From NCBI RefSeq assembly GCF_910596095.1, contig NC_056544.1, positions 10,897,155-10,961,154 of the forward strand: 64,000 nt of DNA. The letters are read 5' to 3'. The position numbers and the translations under genes were made by a program. The notes below the pieces were generated by a model. It saw only the letters and a program-made list of their open reading frames with translations, was not told the origin of the DNA and made no database searches. Source of the DNA: Thunnus maccoyii (Eukaryota; Chordata; Actinopteri; Scombriformes; Scombridae). Below, in pieces: positions 26,401 to 39,620 of the stretch (position 1 is the stretch's first letter; each line of letters opens with the position of its first letter).

Positions 26401-27177
26401 GTGCGTGAGCGGTCCTCAAGAGTCGCAGAAACTCAGCCGTTGGATTCATCAACTGGCCCCAGAAGGAACCGGCTTCAGATAGAGAAAAAGCAGGTATGTT
26501 TCCAAGTGAATGTCTTAGTGTTAACTGCCACAAGATACGATATTAATGTTACTTGCTTGTCAGGAAGAAGTTTTCATTGCTATTTTCAAACTTTGCACCG
26601 TGTTTTGTAACGCTAACGTTAGTCACAACAACCAGCGAACAGCCGAGCCTGACCAACCATTTTAGCTACTTTAACGCTAACTTGAAGGTTGATATTTTTG
26701 CTCAATAAACAACACGGAAAGCACAACATTGACGCTCAAAAAGAAAAAAAATCAAGAAAGTGGAGCCAGTTGGAGCAGTGACATTACAGTAAGTTACATT
26801 AACCAAAGATACTGAAACGCCTTTGGCCTTACTGACAAAGTTTGAGATTAGGGATGTCAACGGTTAACCGTTAATGGTTCAACTGCTGAGAATATTCTTG
26901 ACGGTTAGGCATGTCGGTCTGTAGCATACATAGTCCGCTAACGGCTAGACAGTTATGTATTCACAACGTCAGATACTCTTTTTGAATTTGTAAAGTATCG
27001 GTGTAAAACCAACTTCTACAAGGAGTGTTGCATTATGGGTTGTTTGTAGCATTAATGTTGCTACGCCAGCCAGTGTCTTTAAGCCTGTTTATAGTGAGTG
27101 TGTTAGAGTCCGTCAGCACTAGAAGTGCTTCTGAAAGCACGTTTAACGTGTTTTTCTGCCGCGGAGGAAATAAATTC

Positions 27178-28279
27178 ATGACGAGTGAAAATGAAGAACT
27201 AAAGAACCAAATATCTCTTTTTCTGAAAAAATATGTGGGTTCAGATTGCTAATTGAGAGACATTTTGCACTGTATAAAACTTCAAGAAAAGCACATTCTC
27301 CCCAAAACTGTACGGCATACTGTTACTCATGAAGTGAAAACACTGATTGAACTTTTTAATGAACAATCTAGCGACCTTCTACACTTCTGTCTTGAAGAAG
27401 CAATTATTGAGATTGACAGTCATTCAAACTTGAAGTCCTGGGTTGAAGACATCCACTTTGGGAAATGTTTTGATGTTTTTGTGTCAGACCATCAGTTTGA
27501 GAGGTACTGTATAAGACAGTTTTGGTTAATTGCACCAGTCAAATATTTACTCGGATATGACTCAACAGCAAGAAAAGAGACTTTCCAGTATATTCCTGTT
27601 TTGAAAAATATTCTCAAAAGAGATGATGTTTTTCATCATGTTGTGGAGGACACAGTTTTTGACGAAGAAACACTTCAAGACTTCACAGATGGTTTAATTT
27701 TTCAACAGCATGCCTTTATTAATGGCTCTGAGACATAGTTGAGGCTCCAGTCATATACTGATGAATTTGAAATTGTAAATTGTTTTGGATCCAAAAAGCA
27801 GATTCACAAAATTTCAAGTGTCTACTTTGTTCTTGGAAATATTCCTCTGAAGTATCGTTCCAGTCTTCAAAATATACATTTGGCTGTACTTGTCAGAAAC
27901 CGATGGCTTCAGAAGTATGGTTATGAGCCAATTTTGCATCCTTTTCTTCATGACCTTTGTGAACTTCAGTGTATCAGTTGACTTTGAAGACCAGTCCCGT
28001 GTTCTCAAGGGCTCTGTGATTTCCATTTGTGCTGATAATTTATTAGCCCATTCTTTGGCCGGCTTCGATACTTGTTTTAGACGGGGATGGGTCTGCTGTT
28101 ACTGTCTGTGCCACCACAGTGACATTGGTAACAAAACTGAGGAAAGTGAGTGTATTCTCTGGACTCCCGACACACACCGTAGACATCTACAAGTGCCAGA
28201 TGGTAGATCTTTGTATGGTGTTACTGGACGCTGCCCTTTTGATAAAATTCCTCATTTTGAGGTTACTGAATCTTACTAA
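27178..28279 (+). pseudogene. Broken multi-copy transposon-type ORF
   Basis: Seen: an AT-rich frame starting at the ATG at 27178 runs to about 27978, broken only by in-frame stops at 27250 and 27736. A +1 shift near 27970 carries it on to a stop at 28277. Conserved-looking segments include SYTDEFEIVNCFGSKKQIHK, SSVYFVLGNIPLKYRSSLQN, ADNLLAHSLAGF and SLYGVTGRCPFDKIPHF. I recognise this order from a protein family present in many uncharacterised copies in fish and invertebrate genomes, apparently carried by a mobile element; I do not know its superfamily or catalytic activity. The C-terminal part of the family (a Pro-Pro-Asp, Leu-His-Asp-Leu region) is absent: the frame runs into a minisatellite instead. 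A possible upstream exon ends at 26493 with AAAGCAG before GTATGT. Confidence 0.6.
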
Positions 28280-28805
28280 TTTTATCCATTTCTCAAATAA
28301 TACCCACCTCATGTTTATTTTATCAAATTTCTGGCAAAATCGGATACCCTTTTCATTTTAGTTGTTTTTTGAGTAACCCCCCCCCTTACTCACTTTACCC
28401 ACTTTTGTAGTACCACCCCCCCCGTTGCTCATTTTACCCTTTTTTGACTAACACCCAATCTTACTAATTTTACCCACTTCTTGATTAATACCCTCCCCGT
28501 GTTCATTCTATGAAGTTTTCGGCAGAATCGGATGCCATTTTCATTTTAGCCATTTTTTGAGTAACACTCGCCCCTTACTCACTTTACCCATTTTTCGAGT
28601 AACACCCAATCTTACTAATTTTACCCAATTCTCGATTAATACCCACCCCATGTTCATTTTATCAAGTTTTCAGCAAAATCGGATGCCCTTTTCATTATAA
28701 CCATTTTTCGACTAACACCCCCCCTCCTTACTCATGTTACCCATTTATCGATTAACACCCAATCTTACTAATTTCACCCATGTCTCGATGAACACCAACC
28801 CCATA
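28262..28805. repeat. Higher-order minisatellite, about 150-190-bp period
   Basis: TCTTACTAATTT recurs at 28271, 28459, 28610 and 28763 (periods 188, 151, 153). Each unit is itself built of subunits of about 37-40 bp following the pattern TTACT-A-TTTACCCA-TT-TCGA-TAACACCC. Another internal landmark, GGCAAAATCGGAT or a close variant, appears three times. Poly-C stretches interrupt some subunits. The array begins inside the end of the broken transposon ORF. Confidence 0.85.
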
Positions 28806-30480
28806 TCGATGGCCGAAGAGAAAAACCTCCCATCTGAAAAATGCACTTTTTTGAGAAAACAAAAAAAACTTGTTTTCTTTCAGAATGCTATTTGTTAAGG
28901 ATACTCAGTACATAATACATTATGTGTTAACAATACCAACTAGGTATTAGTGCCTCACAAAGTGCAGAGAGGAGGTTTTTCCCCACTTTTTCTGGATCAT
29001 TTTGCAGATAGGAGCTTTTGCACTTGGTGCAAGTTGGAAGAGGTTCTACAAAACGATGCTCTAAATTAAGGTGATAATTAAAATTAAATTAAAAATAAAA
29101 TTAAGTTTGTTTTCAAGTAAAAAGATGGGCCAGTGTAGTAAATGTAATAGTTACTACATTGTAGTGTACTAGGGTTAGAATTCAGCTCGGTCTGGTGCTG
29201 ATGCAGAGGTTTTGTGCCTCATGTTCCCAGCGAACCTGATAGGAGGTTTTCACCAGGTGACTTTTCGGGATTATCTTGCAGACAGACTGAATATGAGCAG
29301 CCTTCCTTGTTCTCATCATCCACAGTGAAATCCGCCAATCAGAAAATTCTGCAGATAGGAGGTTTTTCTATTTTTCAATAATACACACACCCGCATCCCT
29401 CATAGCAATAAACCATTCATAATTTTCACATGGCTGCACTTTATACCAAGCTTCCCAGAACCCGATGAGATGGGCGAGGTCACATCCATAGTTGAAACAA
29501 GTTTCATTAGACAAGCCTGACCAATACCAATACATTTTTAAAGTGACTAACACCCTGATCTTTCAGTTCGGGGGGCAATAACCTGTGACAGGCAGAGTGA
29601 GGCTGTTTGATCAATCACCTTTCTTCATCCCCCACACAGTCTGACATACACACCAACCATCAGCCCGGATCTGGTAAAGGTCTCTGCAAACCAAAAGGTG
29701 ATGAGGAGGAAAAAGTAATGAGGCAAGTTGATTCATAAACCAAAATACAATCAGTAATCCAAACTTTCAGAAGTTTTAAATTAATCATCACTGTTATGAT
29801 ATTTATTAGAGTCTTGGTGGGTGATGTGTGGATAATGTTTTTGCACTGAAAATTGTGTTTTAAAGTATTACAAGTCAAGCTGACCTTAATACTCCACAGT
29901 TTTGGCTTCTTGAGTGGTTTGCTCCACATCCTGGGCCTGTCACATGGGCTAACTGGTAGGTGCTGCAGCAGCCATGTGAAGACAGAAAAACATAAAAATG
30001 TTCTTTTACTTACAGCTTCAGTTCCTCAAAATAATAATCTCTGTTAAGTTTTGCATATTTTACTATTTGCACCTAATGCATTTTGAAAATAATACCCAAA
30101 TTTGAACAGAGCAATATGTTTCAAATATTTTAAAAAAGTAATTTTTTTTTTATTTGGCTTTTTCAGTTGGTTAGCTGATAAAATATATGAAATTTATAAG
30201 TGAGATCTTATTCTTTTTGTTTTTTAAGAATGGAAAAAGGAATAATTACGTGTCTCTGATATGTAATGAATATAAATAATCTCCCTGTTCAATAACATGT
30301 CAAAATACAGTGCAGTGAGTTTTTTCTTCTCCTGACTGGTTCTCAGTTATCGTTGTTATGTTATGTTTTCACATGTGAGGAGGCAGAAATTTTATACTTT
30401 AATAGACTAAGTTCAATTCAAATGCTATTTGTTGGTGAAATGACATCTGGTGCTTTAGTATCCTGAGTGGTGTAAATTAA
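28806..30480. other. Intergenic, no gene recognised
   Basis: AT-rich DNA with scattered GATAGGAGGTTTTT phrases at 29006, 29240 and 29355, which may be further decayed repeat. No exon is supported. Confidence 0.45.
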
Positions 30481-30484
30481 TTAA

Positions 30485-30680
30485 GAAGATTTACTCAAGT
30501 ACTCCACTCAATTACAATTTTTAGGTATTTGTACTTTACTTGAGTATTTCCATTTTATGCTACTTTATTCTTCCACTCCACTGCATTTCTGAGGGAAATA
30601 ATGTACTTTGTACTCCAGTACATATACTTGACAGCTAGAGTTACTAGTTACATTATTAGTAATTATACTCAGAGAATGAT
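30485..30680. repeat. Dispersed teleost repeat (TACTCAAGTA type)
   Basis: It contains TTACTCAAGTACTCCACTCA, TACTTTACTTGAGTATTTCC, CTTCCACTCCACTGCATTTC, GAGGGAAATAATGTACTTTG and CTAGAGTTACTAGTTACATTA in the order I know from a very abundant fish element. Only one copy is present here, so the call rests on recognition. Confidence 0.6.
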
Positions 30681-31317
30681 TTTACATAGAAAAAGCAAGT
30701 GATAAGTTTATAAAGTATAAAGTTTATTATAGATTACATAAAAGTTTTTGGATTGTGACCCCTTATAGAAAAAAAGTGTCTAGTTTTTCAGTAGTGTCTA
30801 GACATTTCAGATGTGAAATATTGTGGTTATTGTGTTAGCATTTCTGTACTCACTTATAATCAGTTAAATGGTGAGGTAATGAACTTACTGCAGGCAAAAT
30901 GTTAGTCATTATTCTTCCAAGGTAGACCTTTAAACTTTGTGATAGAATTTCTAGTGGATCTTAGCATGTGCTCAGCAGGAGGAGGGGGCATTTTCTAACC
31001 ATTAAAAAGTTTCCATCTTGGAGATTACTCACAAGGAAATAACATTTCTGTTATGAAAACCAACACTTTCTGCGTCAGGCCAGCCTCACTGACAGTTCAA
31101 TTGGTTAATGTTTGAATTGTAATGAGAGCTAGTTTATTCCCCTGCAGGCTGTGTGATTCCAACATGGGGGTTTTAAATTACCTGTGCTCGTAAATTCTGC
31201 ACAGATGGTACATTTATAGTAAACACTGGCCTCTGATGTACTGCATGTACTCTGGCCATTGCACCAAATATGAGTGCATCACATCACATGGCTCCCTCGA
31301 AACCAGAACAAGTTTGA

Positions 31318-32680
31318 TTGATTGATTTTATTCAACAATAAAAAAATAAATACAGCATATGGGCTCCTTGTACAATTTTTTCAGAAATTGTTAAGGATAA
31401 CACAAGAAAGCTAGTGTGTTCATTTCCATTGTGGTCCTTGATGGAAGGGGGTACAAGGATAGTTGTCATGAAATGACAAACTTGACAACTCATGCATTCA
31501 AAAACACTAAATACTATACAACAGAGACACTATATACAACACAATAAGGGAAAAAAATACATTAGGAAATAAATACTCAAATGGGTGATCTTGCCACAAC
31601 ACACCTCAGCAGTATATGAGATAATAAATCAATCTAAACTGTTCCTACATCTCTTTTTTTTTACAATGGTTTTGAACCTGCCCACTCCATTAATTTCCCT
31701 CATGACTTTCAGTAGCTTATTCCATAAAACAGCTCTGAGTATAAAAAGGTTTTCTTTTCAGCAGGTGTTTCAATACTGTAAACAATTTAATCTGGGCCAA
31801 CGTGTCCTGTACCCTAAGCCAATTAACTTTCTCAAAATGAGAGGAAACCAAGTGAGTGGCCAGTGGTAGCCCCAAAACAATTCTGACAAACTTGTTCTGT
31901 GACATCTGAAGTTTATTTTTGATTACCTTTGAAATACCATCATACCAAGCACAACAGGTGTAGTACAGGCGACATTGAGCACCAGTTAAAAATAAGCCCC
32001 AAAGTCCAAAAATATTGAGATCCTAGCCAAAAAATATATCCTATGATTAACTTTTGTAAGCACCTTCAAAGCCATGTCCTCTCCAGATAAATGGTTATCA
32101 AATATCCATCCAAGATAATTAACTGTGGATTTTCATCAACACCAAGATAGTAGCGAATGCTATCATTTTAAAGCTATCAGACTTCCTTAAATCACATCTA
32201 GAACCAAATAAAATAGACTCAGTTATGCCAAGATGGAGAGATAACTTATTTTCACTACTAATGAGTCTCAATACCAGCCATCTACCAACCAATGTAAGTT
32301 TTGAGCAAAAGGTTTTTTTCAATAACACTTTAATCTTTGTGCAACATAAGTAAGGCAAAATCATCTGCATAGAGAAAGAGACCACATGAACACACTGATT
32401 TTAAATCGTTTACATAGAGCAGGAAAAAAAGAGGCCCCAGGATGCTTCCCTGGGGAACTCTGCACTCTCGGATTTTGGGATGGGATAGTAATCCATTAAC
32501 ATCCACCATTTGTACTGTTTTTGAGATAAGAACCTACCCATTTGACTACTGACTCACTAAACTTATTAGCTTTAATACTCTCTATTCCACACCAGACAGA
32601 CCTTCAACACCAGCAACATTTATTTCCCAGCATTATGTGGGAATGGAAAAATACACCTAATGTGCATTACAGGAGATGAT
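31318..32680 (-). mobile_element. Degraded non-LTR retrotransposon (LINE) 3' part
   Basis: Read on the minus strand from about 32640 downward, the sequence gives broken reverse-transcriptase frames: FSESVVKWVGSYL, then CRVPQGSILGPLFFLLYVND, then the catalytic box LYADDFALL (about 32350-32376). Further down are NYLGWIFDNHLSGEDM and a C-terminal HFEKVNWLRVQDTLAQIKLF. Stops and shifts separate the pieces, so it is inactive. The sense-strand 3' end at about 31318 is A-rich with ATCAATCAATCA units, a typical LINE tail. The motifs fit the CR1/L2/Rex1-like group, but the clade is not certain. This part carries no endonuclease domain. Confidence 0.8.
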
Positions 32681-35385
32681 ATTTAAAAGCTTTAAGTACT
32701 AAGTGCACAGTGCTCTTTTATAATGATTTGGAGCTCACGGGGTCCATTTTCCTCATCAGTGACATGCATTAGAACACATTTTCATTAATGATGAGTGTCT
32801 GGTTTTATATGTCAAGTGGCACAGGAGGACACTATTTGCATTTCTCACCTGATTTTTAACACTCCCATCATTAGGTGTGGAAATGGTGAATGTTTGTGCT
32901 TCCCACCTCCCTCAGTCCCACAGTGACCTTATTGATGACCAACAGGACATGTGTTGATATCAAATTATAAACCAAATAACTATGACTCACTAGATTAATG
33001 TATGTTTTTTATACTTAGTATAGTTGGTGCTGATGTGGTGCTCCACACATCAGTTTCACACAATTTTGAGGCTAAACAAATACCAAGCAAAGTAATTTAA
33101 TACACTGTATTAAATTGCTTTGCTTGCCCGTCTGGCATTACCTATAATGAAGGTTTTTTTCTGGCCCTGAGGACAAAAACACAGAGCAAATGTGCTGAAA
33201 TGGTGTTATATGAGAGCAACATTTTCTTTCTAACAATATTTTCTTCCTGTCTTGCCTCTCTATGGATCTGTCCCTTTTTTCCCTCCAGTCTTCTTGCCCT
33301 CTTGCGGTGCCTTGGTCACAATGTGTTTCTGTACAGTAATAGAGCTACAGACAGAAACAGAGACCTTGCATGTACCCTGTCAAAGTAAAGGGCACATCTA
33401 CCAACTATCCACCTATCCACCCCCATCCTCCACCCTCACACACACAACCATTAACTAATATTCATACCGCAGAGCTTGAAGGTGCTTCCCAGTCCAGCAG
33501 CTCATTATGTGTCTCTCTATAATATGCAGTCTAAGATGGGAGAGAGAAGCTATCCACAAAGCAAGTATTTTGTGCTGGTTCTAATTTAAGGCGTCCAGCA
33601 GTTTGAGTGATTCACAGTGAATTATTTATGCAGAGGGAAAGGATCAGGAAGGTCTAAACCAACTGTTAGAGAGTTGATCTCAGCAAAACCTTCATGTTCT
33701 AGATGAGGGTAAAGAGAAGGAGGATTGTCAAATGCAATTTAATCTTTATATACAGTAACATGCAGTTTTCTTTAAGTCTCAAACCTCTATCATGTCTGTT
33801 TGTTTTGAGTATAGAAGTCTCTGGCTGCAGGTGGCTTAGCATGATTTACTATATATAATGGCATCATATGCACATATACACACCCTCGACTGTATATCAG
33901 AGATTACCAGAAAGTGGTTGAAAGTGAATATTTCAGCATTGACTAACTGTTCCTTTGTCTTGGGTGCATTAAAATAAAATAAAAATAAGGAAATTAAAAA
34001 GCTGTAATTAGAGAGGAAAGGAGAGTGCTTTAACTGGAACAAATGCATTTCTGCTTTTCAAGGCTTACAGTAACTTGAAAAGGAAAGAAAAAGGAAAAAG
34101 TCGAAAACTAATACCCTCTGCATTTTGCAATATTAAAATTCAACAATACACCTCCCATTTTCATTTTTACTGTTCATTATTATCCTTAAAATGCAAACTC
34201 TTGTGACATAAAATATGCAATCTACTACACACAAACTGTAGCACACTACTGCCATGTGTAGAATGAAACTCGTGTGAAACAGACTTTGCATTTGCATTTT
34301 CAAATTGGTAAACAACATGTTACATAAACCTGAATGAAAATTCAAACAGTGTTTTGCTTTAATAATACCTTGGACATCTGCATTGTATATACATGCAAAA
34401 ATGTTCAGTTTCTGTAGATGCAAACAGTCTGCATACAGACTGTCTTTTTCTGTATGCAGTAAAATCCTGCACACGCCTTTGATATAGAAGATAGGATCTT
34501 CACAGAGGAATAATGGCTCATTATTTCCGAACTGGAATGATATGGCTTATTACTCACCTTGCTGTATCTGAGTATGCAAATGCAGACTATGACATTGGTC
34601 CCATTACAGTAATAACCCAATCCTTTACTCACATCTTGGACTGCCTCTAGCAATTAGATCATTTGATGGAGAAATATCTTGAAAGAGATGGAAGGTACAC
34701 AGATTAGGATGGATGGAGATATGAAGGCTAAGTGCCCACCAAAGATGTCACAAAACGGTGACATCAAACACACAAAGGAACCAACTGGAGAACAAAGGAG
34801 CTAAAAATGTATGGCCACGGTAGCAGCCTGTCATTATAGACAGCATACACTGCACTAGAGACAACTTACTCATCTGATATAACTCTGCAAAGGTTCCTTG
34901 GATCTAACTGTATTTCAAGGGGTTGCAAAATTTACAGAGTTCTTCCTGCGGGGAGCTTGAATTTCAGCAAAAAACATTGTAGTTATCTGCACAAATTAAT
35001 CTGTGATTTTATGTATGAAACAGAAAAGAGTTAATTTGATCATAAATATCTAATGGAGCATGAATGTATTTACCAAATGTTATGTATAGCACCTTTCAGG
35101 TTTTGAGGTACATTAAATACAACTGTGAAGGTAGAAAAAAAGGTCAGAGAGTGAGTGAAGATCCCCTCCAGACATGTTTTAAAATATATAAAAAATACTG
35201 CTTGGAATAATAATATGTGTCTGATATGGTTTACCACCAAAAAATTCAATTATCTCCTCAAATTGTATTAAAAAATGACATCTAATCCTTCTCTCTCATT
35301 GAAAAATCCAGAATGTACAAATATACAAAAATGTTTACCAGACAGAAGATGTCTCCTACCTACTACTCTGAAAAGTCCATTCTCA
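32680..35385. other. Intergenic, no gene recognised
   Basis: AT-rich spacer with no exon-like island. A short GTATAGCACCTTTCAGGTTTTGAGG segment at 35080 looks like a decayed retroposon tail. Confidence 0.45.
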
Positions 35386-35739
35386 GGCTGCGTCCTGAAT
35401 CAGTCCCCATAGTGCTCTACATTTACCCCCCGCAGTGTTCAATTGCTGAGTGTGCAAATGTATCCACTATGTAGTGCCCTCAAAAATTCCACATTGGAAC
35501 AAAAAAAGTAGTGTTCATGACATGTACATCACCTTCTGCTACAAAATCCCACAATGCAATGCTCCACTTTTTATAGATGCGAAAATTACCATTGCACAAC
35601 TCTACAGCTGATGGTGTGGATGCAAAATGACAAATTGTCCAAAATCTTCATTTGCTGCTCGCTACTGAATAAACCACTTTGCATCTGTTATGTAGGGAGG
35701 AGTAAATGAGTGAATAAGGGAGTGATTTTGGACACAGCC
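35386..35739. mobile_element. MITE with 22-bp terminal inverted repeats
   Basis: The left end GGCTGCGTCCTGAATCAG and the right end, read inverted, GGCTGTGTCCAAAATCAC match at 18 of 22 positions (both continue with TCCC). They bracket 354 bp without coding capacity. GGCTGTGTCC-AAAT termini are familiar from abundant fish MITEs. The flanks share only TCA, so the target-site duplication is unclear. Confidence 0.7.
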
Positions 35740-37869
35740 TCAATGTACGTGCACTGGAGGCTTCAAGTTTCCACATCACACCCCTGTAAGATGCATGCTG
35801 GACCGTCATTGGCTACAAGCTACTTCTGATCTCACAAATCATGCATGTACAAATGTCTTAAACTCAACTTTAAGTGTTCTAGTGTCAAACTCTGCACATA
35901 CATCATTCTGCACAGTGAAGCTCAATGTTGGAGATGCAAAACATTTGATTTTCTGACTGCACCAGATTAAAAATGAAGGGATCACCAGAGTCACAAAGAT
36001 TCATCCTGTGTGGAAAGCAAATGTCTGTATTAAATTTCACACAATTCAAAGTGTTGCACCATCTCTCAAGCAGAGAACATGTATCTTTTTTAGAGTGAAT
36101 CCAAAATGATGTTCTGGACTACTTGTTCCGTAAGATGATAACAGTCAAGATAACGGAGATGCAAGGAAATCCAGTTAGAAGTTAGAATAAAGAATTTAAC
36201 AAATATGGAGACAGATAGAGAGCAAATTATAGAAAAGAGTGAGTGCAGTGACTTAAATACAAGTAAACGTTGACAGTAATTGCCTGAATTTTAAATGTAT
36301 GCTTATTTTTTTATAGTTTATAGTTTAGATCTTACTATAGTTTGAACTCTAATGGAAGGATAACATGTTTGAAACTCTGGAAAAAGCTATTTAGTGAGCC
36401 TTCAGTCAAGATTTTTGTTGTCAAACTATGGTTTCCAAGGTCAAGAATGAACTTTCAGACTCATATTCCTCTATGGTTTGTTAAATTCTACTAACTCCTG
36501 AGTTTATGAAGCCATTTCAAATCCCTATTGGAAAAATGTTCTTCTCTCGTGTGAAATTGAAATTTTATTTACACCTTTTTTTTTTAATGTGACTGCAACG
36601 AATTCATGTTATAAAACTCCTGATTGTGTGGTTGACACGCTAGTTTATTCTTTTTCTGTCTTCATTTTGTTTTAAACTTGAATCATCGTATGTAATTTTC
36701 TATTCTAATTAGCTTCCCTTTCTCTCACAAACAAGTTTTGTATTTAAAAAATGTTTTGTGCATCTACTGCAACAACAGTCTTCTCTTTTCATTTGGTGAT
36801 TTAGGACTTAATTGTTTTTGTTATAATGTACGTATCAAAACTATGAGTTATTTGCTATAGTAAAATTAGAAAGTTGTATGCAGCTTATTTTGAGTTGGGT
36901 TAAGAATGCAGGTTTAGAGACTGATATCCAGTGACATGTTTTGAGAAAAAACTGCAATGACACATAAATTATCTCAAAAATGTGACTTTGTATCAGCTTG
37001 TCTCAATGTTGAAGTGTTGCGACAGTATTTTTTTCCTTTTCTCCTACTGAAGTACTGATGACATGTGGCAGTGACATCATATGTTCAGCAGCTGGTTATA
37101 AGTCAGAGGTGCTGGCAGAGAGACTGCTATGTTGTCAAGTTTTTAGTAAACACACAGGCAGACAAATCATTGGAGAATAATTCTAAGAGCACTTTTAGGC
37201 AAATATTGTGTCAATTTAAATGCATATATAAATACAAGCAGCAGCATCTCTTGGTTTGTCTATAGCAGTTTTTCACAGTTAAAATATTTCAATTAGTGGG
37301 ATCAAACAGACTTGTGAGCTTTGGTGGCAGAGATGATGACAGACTTTTTTTCAGTTAATTAGTTTGCCTGTGGCACCATGTCTCTGTCTCTCGGTCTTTA
37401 CTCAGTTGCGCTGTTTACTGTAACAGAGGTGCTAAACTGCTTTTAATTGCTTTTGAAAGTGATTAAGCTCAAATCAGTTTTTATTTCAATTATTTTAATT
37501 ATTTTATTTCAATTAGGAAGTCTGTTTCATACCTTTACGATGCTTCTTATCTACTTACGAGATGTGTCGGTAGCGGGGAAAGAAGTGCATCTGTGATCTT
37601 GTCTGTGGTGGTATTGATGATGTAGTTTGTCCTAATCCCTCTCACTTTAATGAATGACTATTGATCAATTGCTGCTGTGTTAAGGAAAGGCTAAACCAGT
37701 AAACAAGGGTGAGACTAAGCAGCGGATGACAAGATGAAGAAAAGAGGTATCGAGATAAAGAAATATCCAGAGTGTCTTAATTTGTCCTTTTAGTTCAACA
37801 CATGGATTGCATAGCCTGAAAATGATCAACAAAACAAGAACTGTGGAGACGCTCTTTAACATTTGTTTC
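35740..37869. other. Intergenic, no gene recognised
   Basis: AT-rich DNA with only short, unsupported frames. Confidence 0.45.
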
Positions 37870-38000
37870 TCAAATGTCTAGTTTCATTTTGTTATTTGAA
37901 TTAATTTTAGTTAAACCTGCATTAACTGATTTTTGGCCTCTTAGAGGCTGTGGAAACAATTTGTGAACTCGACACTGACACATCAAAATATAGAACTATT
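37870..38000 (+). repeat. Partial copy of the 58-kb dispersed repeat
   Basis: CTGCATTAACTGATTTTTGGC, then GAGGCTGTGGAAACAATTTGTGAAC, matches the left part of the element at 58120-58680 (GCATTAACTGATTTTTTGGC, then CAGCCGAAACAAGTTGTGAAC). The remainder is missing. Confidence 0.6.
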
Positions 38001-39239
38001 CCTATAAACTCTCTGTACTTATATTAATAATTTAAGGATGGAGCAGTGATACATAACAATACTAAACAAATACTTTGTTGTGGTGTGCTTGATGAAATCA
38101 CCATTTTAACTATTAAATGAGAATTTGTTTCAACTCATTAAGTATTTAAAGGTTTGTAATAAATAATGACTAATGTTATTTCAATAACTATAAGTAATAA
38201 ATTATACAAGCACTTGTTGCATAATGTCCTTCCTGTAGATATAGTGGGAGGATGACTTGCAATTGAAAACAATTTATCCAGTTTGTTGTACATTAAATGT
38301 GAATGAAAAACCCTGGGAGTGAAAACACAGCAGACAAGTAGCTCTAGGAGATATTCATCCCTCCCACATGCACAGTCCCACACACACACATTCCCCCTAA
38401 CACAACCACTGATCTCTTGTTCCAAAAGTTCAAGTCTTATAGCCTACAACTCTGCTTTTAGTTGTTCAACCTACACACAGCCCACTGTCCATGTAATTTA
38501 ACCCTCATGAAATCTAGCTGCATGTGTGTTTTGTCTTTGGATTGTACAGATATTTTAGCAATTACCTCCGAAGTGCGGATATACCCTTATAAAAAAATCA
38601 TAATTTTGTTTTCATTACAGGCAATGAAAGATGATGTGACTCTTCCCATTTGCTCTATAGTAGAGATATGAAATCTAATACTCATGCCTCATGAAGTAGT
38701 ACTCAAAACCAGTTTTATTAAGCCTCCTGGTTTCATTCAACTTGTCAAAATTCTGGAGATAATGTGATTTCTTCCTCTCACTGGTGTAGTATTCAACCAA
38801 TTTGCATTGTGTGAAACCGATACTTTAAGACACCATAACGGCATTAAGATTAAATGCTTCAGCAGTGCAGACTGATATTGCTTGTGGATTCCACTGGAGG
38901 AAGGATGAGGTGAGATGATACCAGTTGGTGTCATATTAATAATACCTTTGGAGGTGATGTGGAAGCAAGCTGCAGCCACCAACCTGTAGTTTAACAGAAC
39001 GTTAAACCAAATGACCCTGAGGACACTGCTGTATTGTGCATTTTGTGTTTGGTAGACTTTCTTCTAGGTAAAACTAAATTTCTGCAAAAGAAGCAAGAAT
39101 TGTTCACTGTGGCTATGGACAAATTACTTTTATCAAACATTTACCAACAACTATTGCATTTTCTTCAAAATAACAAATTCATGAGAATTTATAAAAAGAG
39201 AAACACTATGTAGTTGCCTGAGCATTGTTCACATCATTA

Positions 39240-39620
39240 CTTGACTTAAATGTCTTGAGGAATAGTTTAACATTACAAATACACTCGTTAACATATTTGA
39301 CAATGAGAAGATGATACCGAACTCATGTGTATTTACATTTATTCATTTATTTACCATACACGTTTATATGGTAAATATGAAGCTACAGCTGGCAGGTGGT
39401 TAGCTTAGCATAAAGACTGGAAACTGGGGGAAACAGCTGGCCTAGATCTGTCCAGATTTTTAAAACACCTGCCTACCAGCACCTCTAAAGCTCATTAATT
39501 CATATGTTATCTCTTGTTGGTTTAATCCATAGAAATGTGGGCTTACAAGGGTTATGTGACTATTGTGACTATATATGACTATTTTTTGGCCGGAGGCAAC
39601 TGCCAGGCAGTAGACCCTTT
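39240..39620 (+). repeat. Dispersed teleost repeat (GTTAGCTTAGCATAAAGACT type), forward copy
   Basis: It contains the landmark GTTAGCTTAGCATAAAGACTGGAAACTGGGG, then CTACCAGCACCTCTAAAGCT, TATGTTATCTCTTGTTGGTTTAATCC and TTTTTTGGCCGGAG. The same order occurs inverted at 40370-40660. This is one of the commonest repeat types in percomorph fishes by my recognition. Confidence 0.75.
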
